Source of the DNA: Longimicrobium sp.
GTDB taxonomy: Bacteria > Gemmatimonadota > Gemmatimonadetes > Longimicrobiales > Longimicrobiaceae
Direction: 5' to 3'
Length of the DNA stretch: 64,000 nt
NCBI GenBank assembly: GCA_036389795.1
Contig: DASVWD010000096.1
Location: 1 to 64,000, forward strand
Shown: in pieces, positions 24,419 to 32,648 of the stretch
Layout: each line of letters opens with the position of its first letter
How positions within the stretch are numbered: position 1 is the first letter of the stretch
Program-made: the position numbers and the translations under genes
The notes under the pieces: generated by a model
Told to the model about the DNA's origin: nothing
Seen by the model: only the letters and a program-made list of their open reading frames with translations
Databases searched by the model: none

Positions 24419-24950
24419 GGGAGGGCGGCGCGGCGCGCGGGGCGACGGCGGTGCCCTGGGCGGCCACCAGCCACCACCTGTCGCTCCGGCGCACGTAGAC
24501 GTGCAGGTAGCGCTGCTCGGTCAGCGTATGCCCTTCGGGCGTCATGGAGCGCAGCCGGCCGGCCACGGTGGCGGCGGCGGGGGCGAGCTCGCGCACCTCC
24601 AGCTCGTCGATCACGAAGCGCTGGTCGGGCGTGTCCTGGCCGAAGACGCGGAAGAGCGCGGGCCGGTCCACCCGCGCGCCGCTCCCCACCACGCCGCGGA
24701 AGTCCGGCGCGTAGAGCGCCGCCAGCCACGCGGTGTCGCGCCGCGCGATGGCCACGCTGCGCTCGCGCTCCATCGCCAGGATGCGGCGCTGGACCGGCGA
24801 GTACCCGGAGGTGTCGGGGAGGAAGATCGTCGTCTGCCCGGCCAGCACCCGGCCGGGCTCCTGCGCCTGGGAGGCTCCGGGTGCCGGGGCGAGCGCCAGG
24901 ACGGCGGCGGCGAAGACGCTGGCGGCGCGGACGGCGGGCGGCGAGGACAC
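24390..24950 (-). CDS. Secreted SnoaL/DUF4440-like protein
   Basis: The 186-residue protein has an N-terminal signal peptide ending near GASQAQ. It then has an NTF2-like domain: AMERERSVAIARRDTAWLAALYAPDFRGV, RVDRPALFRVF, and the final strands YLHVYVRRSDRWWLVAAQGT. Proteins of this fold bind small ligands or act as isomerases, so no substrate is predictable. The GTG start has GGGAGG five bases upstream. The last 29 bases overlap the convergent deacetylase gene. Confidence 0.78.
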   Translation of the reverse strand: MSSPPAVRAASVFAAAVLALAPAPGASQAQEPGRVLAGQTTIFLPDTSGYSPVQRRILAMERERSVAIARRDTAWLAALYAPDFRGVVGSGARVDRPALFRVFGQDTPDQRFVIDELEVRELAPAAATVAGRLRSMTPEGHTLTEQRYLHVYVRRSDRWWLVAAQGTAVAPRAAPPSPTGAPPRRS

Positions 24951-25063
24951 GAAGGCCTCCCATCAAGGGCGGGACATGTGAGTGTCGGGGGATGACTCAA
25001 GTATGCCGCTTCGCCGCGGGAAGAACAAGCGGCGGACGTGGCGGCGTCCGGCCGGCGCCCTGG

Positions 25064-25567
25064 TCAGGCGGCCGGGCGCTCCGGCTCCCGGTACGGACGC
25101 AGCCGGGGGAGCCAGCGCGGCACCGCCGCCCGGTAGGCTTCGTAATCGGCGCCGAAGCGGCGGCCGAGCGTGCGCTCCTCGTAGAGCACGACGAACGCGT
25201 GGACGGCCAGGACGAAGACCAGGCCGTAGAGCAGGAGCACCGGCGCCCGCAGCAGCGCCGCCTCGCCCAGCAGGATCGCCCCCGCCCCCAGGTACATCGG
25301 GTTGCGCACGTAGCGGTACGGCCCGCTGACCACCAGCGCGCGGGGCGGGTCGAACGGCGCCGGGGTGCCGCGCCCGCGCACGGTGAAGTCCCACCAGCAC
25401 CACGCCGCCAGCGCCAGCCCGCCGGCCGTCAGGAGCGCGCCCGCGATCGCGAGCGGCCCGGCGCCGATCCCGCGGACGGCGCCCGGGCCGGCCAGCTGGA
25501 GCGGCAGCAGGACGAACATGGTGGCGACGAAGGCCAGGGCGAAGAAGAGCGTCCGGAGCCAGACCAT
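25064..25567 (-). CDS. Isoprenylcysteine methyltransferase-like membrane protein
   Basis: The 167-residue protein has four or more membrane helices. Its C-terminal part carries the ICMT/PEMT-type signature GPYRYVRNPMYLG, then EERTLGRRFGADYEAYRAAVPRW, where the conserved Glu-Glu and Tyr bind S-adenosylmethionine in this family. Bacterial members methylate unknown lipids or small molecules. ATG start. No operon partner is evident. Confidence 0.82.
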   Translation of the reverse strand: MVWLRTLFFALAFVATMFVLLPLQLAGPGAVRGIGAGPLAIAGALLTAGGLALAAWCWWDFTVRGRGTPAPFDPPRALVVSGPYRYVRNPMYLGAGAILLGEAALLRAPVLLLYGLVFVLAVHAFVVLYEERTLGRRFGADYEAYRAAVPRWLPRLRPYREPERPAA

Positions 25568-25634
25568 CCTTCACCTCCCAGGCGGATTTCCGATCCCGGA
25601 TCCCATCATCATGATCCCGCAGGCGGTTGGAACC

Positions 25635-25771
25635 GCGGCCACGACGGCACGAAGTCCGCCTTCGGGGAGCAGCGGGAACCACGCTTTCCGCACCGAAGCC
25701 GGCTTCCGCGCCGAACCAGCCTGCGAAGGCAGGCTTCTCGCCGTTGCAGCCGCGGCTTCAGCCGCCCGGCT
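25635..25771 (+). repeat. Dispersed intergenic repeat (family R1, long form)
   Basis: GGCACGAAGTCCGCCTTCG, then GCGAAGGCAGGCTTCTCG and TTGCAGCCGCGGCTTCAGCC follow the same block order as the copy at 153-301. It is non-coding and fills the gap between two minus-strand genes. Confidence 0.65.
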
Positions 25772-25831
25772 CGGGAGCCCGCCCCCGCAGCGCGCTTCGG
25801 CGCACGTCCGCGGCGGCCCGTCCGCCGCCGC

Positions 25832-26488
25832 TCAGAACACCCGGCGCTTGAGGTGGCTGACGGTGAACTTGGCCGTCTTCGCGATCGCCATCACGGTCAT
25901 CACCCCCGCCTGCACCGGGTCGGTCACCACCAGGTCGGCCGCGTCGGGGACGCTCCCGGCCATGTTCAGGCTCACCACCAGGAGCCCCTGCGCGCGCACC
26001 TCGCGCACCGCCCGCTCGATGTCGCCGCCCATCAGCGAGCCCGCCAGCACCAGGGCCGAGGCGCGCGGCAGGCGGGCCACGGCGCGCACGGCGTCGGCCA
26101 GGGGCTGCTCGCCCACCAGCGGGATGGTGTCGACCGAGATGCGCTCGCCGCGGATGTTGTGGCGGTCGGCCTCGGAGATGGCGCCGATCGCCACCTGCCC
26201 CACCTGCGCGCCGCCGCCCATGATGATGATCCGCTTCCCGTAGATCATCTGCAGCGTCTTGACGAACTCCACCTCGTGCACCACGGGGAGCGCGCGGAGC
26301 TCCTCGGCCAGCGGCTGCGGGTCCTGCGGCATCTCGATCTCGAAGTAGATGCGGGCCTGGCCGGCTTCCTGGTCGATGATGTCGACCGAGGAGATGTCGC
26401 CGCCGTGCCCGGCGATCACCCCGGTCAGCCGGTGGAGCACGCCGGGACCCGAATCGGTCCGCACCATCAGTCCGAACTTCTCCACCAT
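25832..26488 (-). CDS. ACT-domain protein with a second conserved domain
   Basis: The 218-residue protein begins with an ACT fold (MVEKFGLMVRTDSGPGVLHRLTGVIAGHGGDI, quoted in part), a ligand-binding regulatory domain usually sensing amino acids. From about residue 85 a Rossmann-like second domain follows (RIIIMGGGAQVGQVAIGAI, ASALVLAGSLMGGDIERAVREV, VVSLNMAGSVPDAADLVVTD). The pair resembles archaeal and bacterial proteins annotated only as ACT/DUF5612. Ligand and target are unknown. The start ATG has a purine-rich region upstream. Confidence 0.75.
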   Translation of the reverse strand: MVEKFGLMVRTDSGPGVLHRLTGVIAGHGGDISSVDIIDQEAGQARIYFEIEMPQDPQPLAEELRALPVVHEVEFVKTLQMIYGKRIIIMGGGAQVGQVAIGAISEADRHNIRGERISVDTIPLVGEQPLADAVRAVARLPRASALVLAGSLMGGDIERAVREVRAQGLLVVSLNMAGSVPDAADLVVTDPVQAGVMTVMAIAKTAKFTVSHLKRRVF

Positions 26489-26552
26489 CTCCTTCCCTTT
26501 CTTTCTTCCGGCCGCGCCACGTCTCTCCAGGGCGCGGGCGCCGGGCGCCGGC

Positions 26553-26966
26553 TCACGATGCCAGGTGCGGCCAGAACGCGAGCGCGGCCGCGGCCGCGCA
26601 CGGGACCAGGACCATCACCGTCCACCGCGTCCACGCCGGCCGGCGCCGCAGCGGCCCCCAGGCGACGGCGTACGCCAGGACGAGCGAAGAGGGCCAGACG
26701 AGGGTGGTGACGATCGCCGCCGCCCAGGCGCCGGCGCCCAGCTCCGCGTAGCCCCTCCCGAGCACCGCGCGCACCAGGGGGTCGAAGAGCTCGTAGACCA
26801 CCGCGCCTGGGATGCCGAGGAGCACCACGCCGAGCGCGGCGAGCGCCGCGGCGACGCCGGCCGTGATCAGCAGCCCGCGCCGGCGCGGCCGGGCCTTCTC
26901 GGAGCGCAGGAAGACGACGGTCGCGATGACGGCGGCGCCGACGATGGCCAGGGGGATGGCGGTCAA
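26553..26966 (-). CDS. Small multi-pass membrane protein
   Basis: The 137-residue protein has about four hydrophobic spans and no recognised motif. The open frame starts at a TTG 12 bases after the stop of the upstream gene, and no ATG or GTG suits better. Coupling to that gene (26979-27635) is likely from spacing. Confidence 0.55.
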   Translation of the reverse strand: MTAIPLAIVGAAVIATVVFLRSEKARPRRRGLLITAGVAAALAALGVVLLGIPGAVVYELFDPLVRAVLGRGYAELGAGAWAAAIVTTLVWPSSLVLAYAVAWGPLRRRPAWTRWTVMVLVPCAAAAALAFWPHLAS

Positions 26967-26978
26967 CGTCGCGTCCGC

Positions 26979-27635
26979 TCAGGACGACCCGTCCCGGCGG
27001 CGGCGGAGCCGCTCCACGCGCCGGAAGGAATCCTCTCCCCGGCTGAAGACCACGGCCCGGGTGGGCCGGCCGGCGGCCTCCGCCTCCTCCACCCGGCGCA
27101 GTAGCCTGCGGATCCCGTACGTCCCCCGCTCGCAGCAGACGCACGCGCACGGCGGGGAGCCGTTGGCGCGCGGCCGGTAGCGCCAGCCGACCACCTGCGG
27201 GAGCGCCTTCACCCGCAGGATCTCGGAGGGGAGGACCGCCCGGGGGACGAGCACCTCGTACCCTTCCGGCGAGTCGGGGAGCTTCCGGCCGCGCTGCACG
27301 GCCCTGGACTCCTGGTCCTGTTCGCGGGCGCGGGCGGGGTCGCGCCCCTCCGCCGCCATCATGAGCGCGACGGCCTCCGCCGCGGTCATCTCCACGTGCC
27401 CGCGGTTGTAGTGGCCGACGTGCACCGGCTCGTCACCGGGGAGGCGGAAGTAGACGCCCAGGATGGTGCCCCCGCCCAGCCTCCTCAGCTCCCGCAGCCA
27501 CTGGTGCGAGACGTAGAAGCTGCGGGTCACCGGCAGCGCGTAGACGCCGCCCGGCCAGGTCCGGGGAGGCACGATCCCGCGGCGGCGGATGGAGCGCAGG
27601 TTCCGGTGCGAGGTCAGGTGGACGAAGACGGGCAT
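26979..27635 (-). CDS. Conserved protein of unknown function, possible ADP-ribosyltransferase-like fold
   Basis: The 218-residue soluble protein belongs to a widespread unnamed family: VFVHLTSHRNLRSIRRRGI at the start, GVYALPVTRSFYVSHQWLREL, GVYFRLPGDEPVHVGHYN and PQVVGWRYRPRANGSPPC followed by CVCCERG. The early H-L-T-S-x-x-N-L-x-x-I-x-x-x-G-I pattern is like the first strand and helix of ADP-ribosyltransferase-like proteins, but I cannot identify the full catalytic triad. The C-x-C-x2-C-C cluster near 180 may bind zinc. Followed closely by a small membrane protein gene. Confidence 0.6.
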   Translation of the reverse strand: MPVFVHLTSHRNLRSIRRRGIVPPRTWPGGVYALPVTRSFYVSHQWLRELRRLGGGTILGVYFRLPGDEPVHVGHYNRGHVEMTAAEAVALMMAAEGRDPARAREQDQESRAVQRGRKLPDSPEGYEVLVPRAVLPSEILRVKALPQVVGWRYRPRANGSPPCACVCCERGTYGIRRLLRRVEEAEAAGRPTRAVVFSRGEDSFRRVERLRRRRDGSS

Positions 27636-27759
27636 GCCGGCTCGGGGACGTGTTGGGGAAGAGCGTTCGGCGGCCGGCCTGCCACGCGGGGGGCCGGCCG
27701 CCGGCAGCCGCGGGCGGCTCGACGATAGGGACGGGCTCGCGGCGCCGGGAGCGGCCTGC

Positions 27760-28371
27760 CTACGGGCCGGGCCCGGACGCCCGGGCCAGCCGCTGCGTGT
27801 ACGACGCCCAGGTGCCGCGCCGCCCGGTGGCGCGGAGCCCCGCGGCCGCCGCCTCGCGAACCAGGACGCGCGGCCGCACGTAGTCGGGGTCCGGCAGCGA
27901 CTCGGTGACGGCCGCCCAGCCGTCCGGCGCCAGGACGCGCGCGCACTCCCCGAGCGCCCCCGCCCGGTCGGGCACCTCGCCGAGCACGTTGACCAGGAGG
28001 ATGCGCGCGAACCGCCCGTCGCGGAAGGGGAGCGCCGACGCCGTGGCGCACACCAGCGCGGGCGAGCGGCCCTCCGTGCGCCGCCGCACCTGGCGCAGCA
28101 TGGCCGGCTGCACGTCCAGGCACACCAGCCGGACCCGCGGCTCCTCCCGCAGCAGCACCTCGGTGAACAGCCCCCCGCCCGGCCCGATCTCCAGCACCGG
28201 CATCCCGGGCGCCAGCTCCAGCTCCCGGGCCAGCCTCGCGGGCGCCAGGACGCGCCGGCGCAGCGGGTTGTCCAGGAGCCGGGTGAGCGCGGGCGGGAAC
28301 GGCGCCGGCGCGCGGCGCCGCCAGAGCAGGCCGCCCGCGAGCAGCGCCACCGCCAGGAGCACGAATCGCAT
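27760..28371 (-). CDS. Class I SAM-dependent methyltransferase with N-terminal membrane anchor
   Basis: The 203-residue protein starts with one hydrophobic helix (FVLLAVALLAGGLLW). The methyltransferase core has motif I VLEIGPGGGLFTEVL near residue 60, motif II VCLDVQP and the post-motif strand FARILLVNVLGEV. It is related to UbiE/Methyltransf_11 proteins. The substrate is unknown, and membrane attachment suggests a lipid or membrane protein. Confidence 0.8.
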   Translation of the reverse strand: MRFVLLAVALLAGGLLWRRRAPAPFPPALTRLLDNPLRRRVLAPARLARELELAPGMPVLEIGPGGGLFTEVLLREEPRVRLVCLDVQPAMLRQVRRRTEGRSPALVCATASALPFRDGRFARILLVNVLGEVPDRAGALGECARVLAPDGWAAVTESLPDPDYVRPRVLVREAAAAGLRATGRRGTWASYTQRLARASGPGP

Positions 28372-28419
28372 GGCGGACCGGGGTCTCGGGAGACGCCTCG
28401 CCGCAGCCCTCCGCGGCGG

Positions 28420-28944
28420 TCAGGGGGCCGTGCGGCTCACGGCCTCCCACGGCGGGCAGCCCTGCCCCCCGATCGGGTCGGCCAGGGCCATCAGCTCCAC
28501 GTCGAAGATCAGGTCCGACCGGGCCGGGATCACCGGCGGGCGGCCGGATTCGCCGTACGCGAGCTGGTAGGGGATGAACAGGCGCCGGCGCCCGCCGACC
28601 CGCATCCCCACGAACCCCTCGTCCCACCCGGCGATGACGTGCCGCGCGCCCTGCGGGAACCCGATCGGGGGGCGCGGCGTGCCGTCCGGCGCCGGGTCGC
28701 GCGAGGAGTCGAACTTGGTGCCGTCGGTCAGCCAGCCGGTGTAGTGCGCGTAGACGCACTTGTGCGGCTCCACGGCCGCCCCGGTGCCTTCGCTCGCGTC
28801 GATGTAGCGCAGCGCGAACGCGGTGCGCTGCTCCCCGCTCAGCGGCGGGATGGCGGCCGGGAGCGCGGGCGCGGGGGTGCCGGGAGGGGCGCAGCCCGGC
28901 GCGCCCAGGAGCGCCGCGGCGGCGATCAGATGCAGCCGTTTCAT
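28420..28944 (-). CDS. FKBP-type peptidyl-prolyl isomerase lipoprotein
   Basis: The 174-residue protein has a lipobox ending GAPGC (Cys18). The FKBP domain spans about 55-155: VYAHYTGWLTDGTKFDSSRD, IGFPQGARHVIAGWDEG, RRRLFIPYQLAYG and FDVELMAL. It would catalyse proline cis-trans isomerisation at the inner or outer membrane periplasmic face. ATG start. It may be co-transcribed with the methyltransferase 48 bases downstream. Confidence 0.88.
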   Translation of the reverse strand: MKRLHLIAAAALLGAPGCAPPGTPAPALPAAIPPLSGEQRTAFALRYIDASEGTGAAVEPHKCVYAHYTGWLTDGTKFDSSRDPAPDGTPRPPIGFPQGARHVIAGWDEGFVGMRVGGRRRLFIPYQLAYGESGRPPVIPARSDLIFDVELMALADPIGGQGCPPWEAVSRTAP

Positions 28945-29080
28945 CTACTTCTCTCCGACGCGAAGGAATTTCGAGTGGACTCGCCACCCAAACTCACTCC
29001 CGCCGGGCCGGCGCGCCAGGGGCCGCGGCGCCGATCATCCCCTTCGGGCCAACGGACGGCGGGCGCCGCGACGGACGCGG

Positions 29081-29689
29081 CTACGCGCCGAAGTCGAAGT
29101 AGGCGCGGATCTTCTCCTTCAGGCCGGGAGAGCGCGCGATGGAGAGCGTGCCGCACGCGGGCACCGCGGCCGACAGGGTCCAGGCGTGGGCCAGCTCGAC
29201 CTGGGAGCTCCGGTCGTTCCCGGGGAAGCTCATCGACGCCTGCGGCACCTCGGGGGAATACCACTTCGGGTTGGTGGCCCGGTTGAGGGGGACGGCGACC
29301 GGGCCGCCGTCCGGGGTCTCGCCGATCACCAGCCAGGGCCGCTCGCCGTGGTAGACGGTCGAGAGCGGCCGGTCGTCGCGCGAGAGCGGGCCGGGGCGGG
29401 CGATCTCCCACAGCCGGGGGCCGGCGAGGATGCAGCCGCGCACCGCCCGGCGGACCGCGGCGTCGGCCGGGCCGCCGTCCGCGAGCAGGAGGTCCTCGCC
29501 CAGCGCGCCCAGCCAGACCACCGCTCCGTCCACCAGCCCCGCGACCTGGGTGTGCCGGTTCTGCCGGGCGTTGAGCGCGGCCGGGTGCACGCTCACCCTG
29601 AGCTCCGCCTCCCGCGGCGGCAGGTGCGCGAGGGAGCGCACGGCCAGCTCCACGAGCCGCACGCGGGTGCCGACGGCGAGCGTGGCCAC
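29081..29689 (-). CDS. Uncharacterised soluble protein
   Basis: The 202-residue protein is not recognised. It has the beta-rich segments LVDGAVVWLGALGEDLLLAD and RPWLVIGETPDGGPVAVPLN, then NPKWYSPEV and VELAHAWTL. The GTG start lies six bases after the stop of the SnoaL-like gene, so the two are probably one unit. There is no signal peptide or membrane span. Some words recall PemK/MazF-type beta barrels, but this is too weak for a call. Confidence 0.55.
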   Translation of the reverse strand: MATLAVGTRVRLVELAVRSLAHLPPREAELRVSVHPAALNARQNRHTQVAGLVDGAVVWLGALGEDLLLADGGPADAAVRRAVRGCILAGPRLWEIARPGPLSRDDRPLSTVYHGERPWLVIGETPDGGPVAVPLNRATNPKWYSPEVPQASMSFPGNDRSSQVELAHAWTLSAAVPACGTLSIARSPGLKEKIRAYFDFGA

Positions 29690-29695
29690 AAACGC

Positions 29696-30109
29696 TCAGG
29701 CCCCTCCCCCGCCCGGCTGCGGCGTCACGAGCGTGTTGTGGAAGGCGGCGATCCTCCACTCGCTCCCGTCCCGCACCAGGACCAGGCTCTGCGTCGCCCG
29801 GTGCCGCCCCGCCATCGGCCCCGACGACGCCTCGAGCTCGCCCGTCGAGTGCGCGAGGATCACCCCGTCGGCCAGCTCCCGCGCGTGGGTCACCTCGTAG
29901 CGGATGCGGCTGCCGCGGTAGATCGACGCGAAGATGCCGCGGTGCCCCTCCGCGATCACCTCCCGGCCGCGGTGGTGGTCCCCGCGGATGTCCACGAAGT
30001 CGGCGTCGTCCGCGAACGGGCGGGCGAAGGCGGGGCTGTCGCCGGCGTTCCAGGCCTCCTCCAGCCGGCCGACGATCTCCCGGGCGATGCTGTGCGGATC
30101 GGTTGCCAT
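29696..30109 (-). CDS. SgcJ/EcaC-type SnoaL-like protein
   Basis: The 137-residue protein is a single NTF2-like domain: EEAWNAGDSPAFARPFADDADFVDIRG, quoted in part, HHRGREVIAEGHRGIFASIY, and a final strand SLVLVRDGSEWRIAAFHNTL. This matches the SgcJ/EcaC subfamily, which binds small hydrophobic ligands and has no proven general activity. ATG start with a clean N terminus. First gene of a pair with 29081-29689, divergent from mazEF. Confidence 0.8.
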   Translation of the reverse strand: MATDPHSIAREIVGRLEEAWNAGDSPAFARPFADDADFVDIRGDHHRGREVIAEGHRGIFASIYRGSRIRYEVTHARELADGVILAHSTGELEASSGPMAGRHRATQSLVLVRDGSEWRIAAFHNTLVTPQPGGGGA

Positions 30110-30192
30110 GGTCGTCTCGTCAGTGGGTGATGGCGGCTCACGCCTCGGGCTGCATCGTGGAACGGCGCTCGTGAGACGCTCTGGCGGATTTG

Positions 30193-30220
30193 GGTATAAC
30201 CATGGTATACTGATGGTATG
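30193..30220 (+). promoter_or_regulatory. mazEF promoter/operator with three GGTAT repeats
   Basis: GGTATA, GGTATA and GGTATG begin at 30193, 30204 and 30215, exactly 11 bases apart, overlapping a -10-like TATACT at 30206-30211. The mazE ATG is at 30218, so a transcript from this -10 would be leaderless or nearly so. Phased direct repeats at the promoter fit autoregulation by the antitoxin. Confidence 0.55.
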
Positions 30221-30454
30221 AAGACTGCCATTTCGCTCCCCGACGACCTCTTCGCCGCCGCCGACGCCCTCGCCGGTCGCCTGGGCGTGAGTCGCAGCGA
30301 GCTCTACGCCACGGCCGTGGCCGAATTCCTCGCGAAGCACACCGCGAGCGAGGTGACGGCGCGCCTCGACCGGCTCTACGCCGCCGAGCCCAGCCAGCTC
30401 GATCCCGGCATCCGGCGCGCGCAGCGCGGTTCGCTGGGCCGAGAGACCTGGTAG
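30218..30454 (+). CDS. MazE/ChpI-like ribbon-helix-helix antitoxin
   Basis: The 78-residue protein opens KTAISLPDDLFAAADALA, the ribbon strand and first helix of RHH regulators, followed by LGVSRSELYATAVAEFLAKH. The acidic and charged C-terminal tail would bind and neutralise the toxin encoded 14 bases downstream. It probably represses its own promoter through the repeats at the start codon. Confidence 0.88.
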   Translation: MKTAISLPDDLFAAADALAGRLGVSRSELYATAVAEFLAKHTASEVTARLDRLYAAEPSQLDPGIRRAQRGSLGRETW

Positions 30455-30468
30455 GTGGGGCCCCGCGC

Positions 30469-30816
30469 GTGGAGATCCGTCGCGGTGAGATCTGGTGGGC
30501 CGACCTCGACGAGCCTCGCGGCTCGGAGCCGGGCTACCGCCGGCCCCTGCTCATCGTTCAGTCCGACGCCTTCAACCGGAGCCGGATCGCCACGGTGCTG
30601 GCCGTGGTGCTCACCAGCAACCTGCGTCTCGTGGAGGCGCCGGGCAACGTCCTGGTCCCCGCCAGGGCGGCAGGTCTGCCCAAAGACTCCGTCGCCAACG
30701 TGTCTCAGCTCGTCACGCTCGACCGCGAATTTCTCGAGGAGCGCGTGGGGCGCGTACCGGCACGCCTCATGGCCGCCGTCGATGCCGGTCTCAAGCTGGT
30801 GCTCGCGCTACCCTGA
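30469..30816 (+). CDS. MazF/PemK-family mRNA interferase toxin
   Basis: The 115-residue protein has the MazF hallmarks: IRRGEIWWADLDEPRGSEPGYRRPLLIVQS at the N terminus (quoted in part), VLAVVLTSN in the middle and NVSQLVTLDRE. MazF enzymes cut single-stranded mRNA at short motifs and act as growth-arrest toxins. The GTG start follows the antitoxin stop by 14 bases. The gene is intact. Confidence 0.9.
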   Translation: MEIRRGEIWWADLDEPRGSEPGYRRPLLIVQSDAFNRSRIATVLAVVLTSNLRLVEAPGNVLVPARAAGLPKDSVANVSQLVTLDREFLEERVGRVPARLMAAVDAGLKLVLALP

Positions 30817-30862
30817 CGCTGCAGATCCGCCACCCACCCGGAACGTCGCCCCTCGTATCAGG

Positions 30863-31930
30863 TCAGCGTCCCGTCCTCCGGCCAGGCGGCGTGGAGACGA
30901 AGCGCGCCACGTCGCGCGCGAAGCGGTCGGGCTCGTCCAGGTACACGAAGTGGCCGCTGTTCTCGTACTCCACGAAGCGGGCGTTCGGCAGCCGGCGGGC
31001 GAGCTCGCGCTGCCCCGCCGGGCCCGCGGCGCCGTCGTGCCCGCCCGCGATCACCAGCACCGGCATGGCGAGCCGGTCGAACGCCGTGAAGCGGTAGCGG
31101 AGCAGACCGGCCGCGAAGAGCGCCCGGCTCATCTCGCCCGTGTTGCGGACCCCGCGCGCCGCGTTCACGCTGTCCATCCGCGCCGGCACGGACGGGTCGG
31201 GGAACATCAGCTCGGTGTTGAACGCCTCGCGCTCCTCTCCGCTCTCGAACGCCCGGAACTCCAGCTCGCAGTCGCTGCGCCGCGCGCCGTCGCGCTCGAG
31301 GGTGTCGGCGCGCACACGGGCGTAAGCCGCGGGGCGCATCTCCGCCAGCCGCTGCAGCCGCAGGCGGCACTGGAACGGGGTGTCCCACAGCCCGGCGGCG
31401 AAGACCAGGTGCGAGACGCGCTCGGGATATTTCGCCGCGTACTCGAGCGCCAGCAGCCCGCCGAAGGAGTGCCCGACGAGCGCGATGCGCGGCACCCCCA
31501 GCGCCCGGCGAAGCGCCTCGACGTCCTCCACCAGCGTGGCGATCGCGTAGTCGCCGCTCGCCGGGCGGTCCGAGTGGCCGCTCCCGCGCTGGTCGAAGTA
31601 CACCATGCGCAGCGAGCGCTCCATCCGCGGGCCCACCAGCGCGTCGAAGTGGGCGCTCCCCTGCCCGGGCCCGCCGTGCAGGAAGACGACGGGAGGCATC
31701 CCCGCCGGCGCCTCGCCCGCCACGCGGTACCACAGCCGCACCCCGTCGCGCACCACCTCGTGAGGCCCCGGGCGCAGGCCGGGCGGCAGGCCTGCGGGGT
31801 CGGCGGGGTCGGCGGGGGCCGGCCGCGCCCCCGGCGAGACGGCGGCGGGCTGGCACCCGATCGCCACGACCACGGCACCCGTCGCGGTCAGCACGAGCGC
31901 ACGCCTGATCGGGGTTGTGCGGTGGATCAT
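30863..31930 (-). CDS. Alpha/beta-hydrolase lipoprotein (proline iminopeptidase-like)
   Basis: The 355-residue protein has a lipobox VVAIGC near residue 24. The alpha/beta-hydrolase core shows the oxyanion HGGPGQG, FDQRGSGHSDRP, the nucleophile elbow GHSFGG, an acidic residue in IAGGHDGAAG and the base in ENSGHFVYLDEP. The HGGPG and DQRGxGxS words are typical of peptidase family S33 (proline iminopeptidase and relatives). The ATG was chosen because AGGAG lies seven bases upstream. Convergent with mazF. Confidence 0.86.
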   Translation of the reverse strand: MIHRTTPIRRALVLTATGAVVVAIGCQPAAVSPGARPAPADPADPAGLPPGLRPGPHEVVRDGVRLWYRVAGEAPAGMPPVVFLHGGPGQGSAHFDALVGPRMERSLRMVYFDQRGSGHSDRPASGDYAIATLVEDVEALRRALGVPRIALVGHSFGGLLALEYAAKYPERVSHLVFAAGLWDTPFQCRLRLQRLAEMRPAAYARVRADTLERDGARRSDCELEFRAFESGEEREAFNTELMFPDPSVPARMDSVNAARGVRNTGEMSRALFAAGLLRYRFTAFDRLAMPVLVIAGGHDGAAGPAGQRELARRLPNARFVEYENSGHFVYLDEPDRFARDVARFVSTPPGRRTGR

Positions 31931-32011
31931 GCGGATCTCCTGCCGGACCGCGCTCACGGCATTCGTGCCCACGGGCTCTTCAGACGAGGGAAGCGCGCGG
32001 GATGACGCCGC

Positions 32012-32587
32012 TCACCGCAGACCCTTCGGCCAGTAAAGGTAGTGGATCGCCGTCTTCGGCCGGCGCTCGAAAGCCGCGATCAGGAGCACCTCGCTGCCAC
32101 GCTCCAGCCACAGGACCCCCTGGCTCTTTTCCGGGTCGACCCTCCAGCCGGAGCGAGGAGCGGCGTTCGCGTAGAACCTGTGGACCACGGACGCGGAGTC
32201 CCGGGTCTCCGCCATCCAGGCCCGCATGCGCGAGGAATCCGCGGCGGCCGCTTTCGCATTCCGCAGATACGAATTCGCCTGGGCGGAATCTCCCCGGGTC
32301 GCCGCCAGGCCCGCCAGGAGCACCCCGGCCTCCCCCTCGGTGGGCACCCAGCTCTGCCTGCCGCCGGGATAGGGCTCGATCAGCGAGGCGAGTCCCTCCG
32401 CACCCGACCGCTCTCCGCGAAGGGCGAGCAGCGTCAGCGGGAGAAAGCAGAGGCACCACACGACCAGGACCGCCCTCCCGTCCCGGCGCGGGGAGGTGAA
32501 GGGGGTCCAGATGGAGCCCTGCCGGGAGAAGATCAGGACCAGGGAGTAGGCGAGGAGTGCCGCATCGAGCAGCAGCAGGAACGCCAC
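32012..32587 (-). CDS. Small membrane-anchored protein of unknown function
   Basis: The 191-residue protein starts at a GTG and has two N-terminal hydrophobic helices (about 3-20 and 38-58). They are followed by a soluble domain of about 130 residues with HRFYANAAPRSGWRVDPEKSQG and VLLIAAFERRPKTAIHYLYW. No family is recognised. Confidence 0.6.
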   Translation of the reverse strand: MAFLLLLDAALLAYSLVLIFSRQGSIWTPFTSPRRDGRAVLVVWCLCFLPLTLLALRGERSGAEGLASLIEPYPGGRQSWVPTEGEAGVLLAGLAATRGDSAQANSYLRNAKAAAADSSRMRAWMAETRDSASVVHRFYANAAPRSGWRVDPEKSQGVLWLERGSEVLLIAAFERRPKTAIHYLYWPKGLR

Positions 32588-32648
32588 GATGTGCTTTCCG
32601 TCGAGGGAGGATCGAGGTGAGGCTGCCGGTGCACCGGAGACGCGTCCC

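Noticed and set aside
30218-30816. mazEF as part of a larger mobile island
   Set aside because: Flanking genes have host-like composition and no repeats or integrase border the pair.
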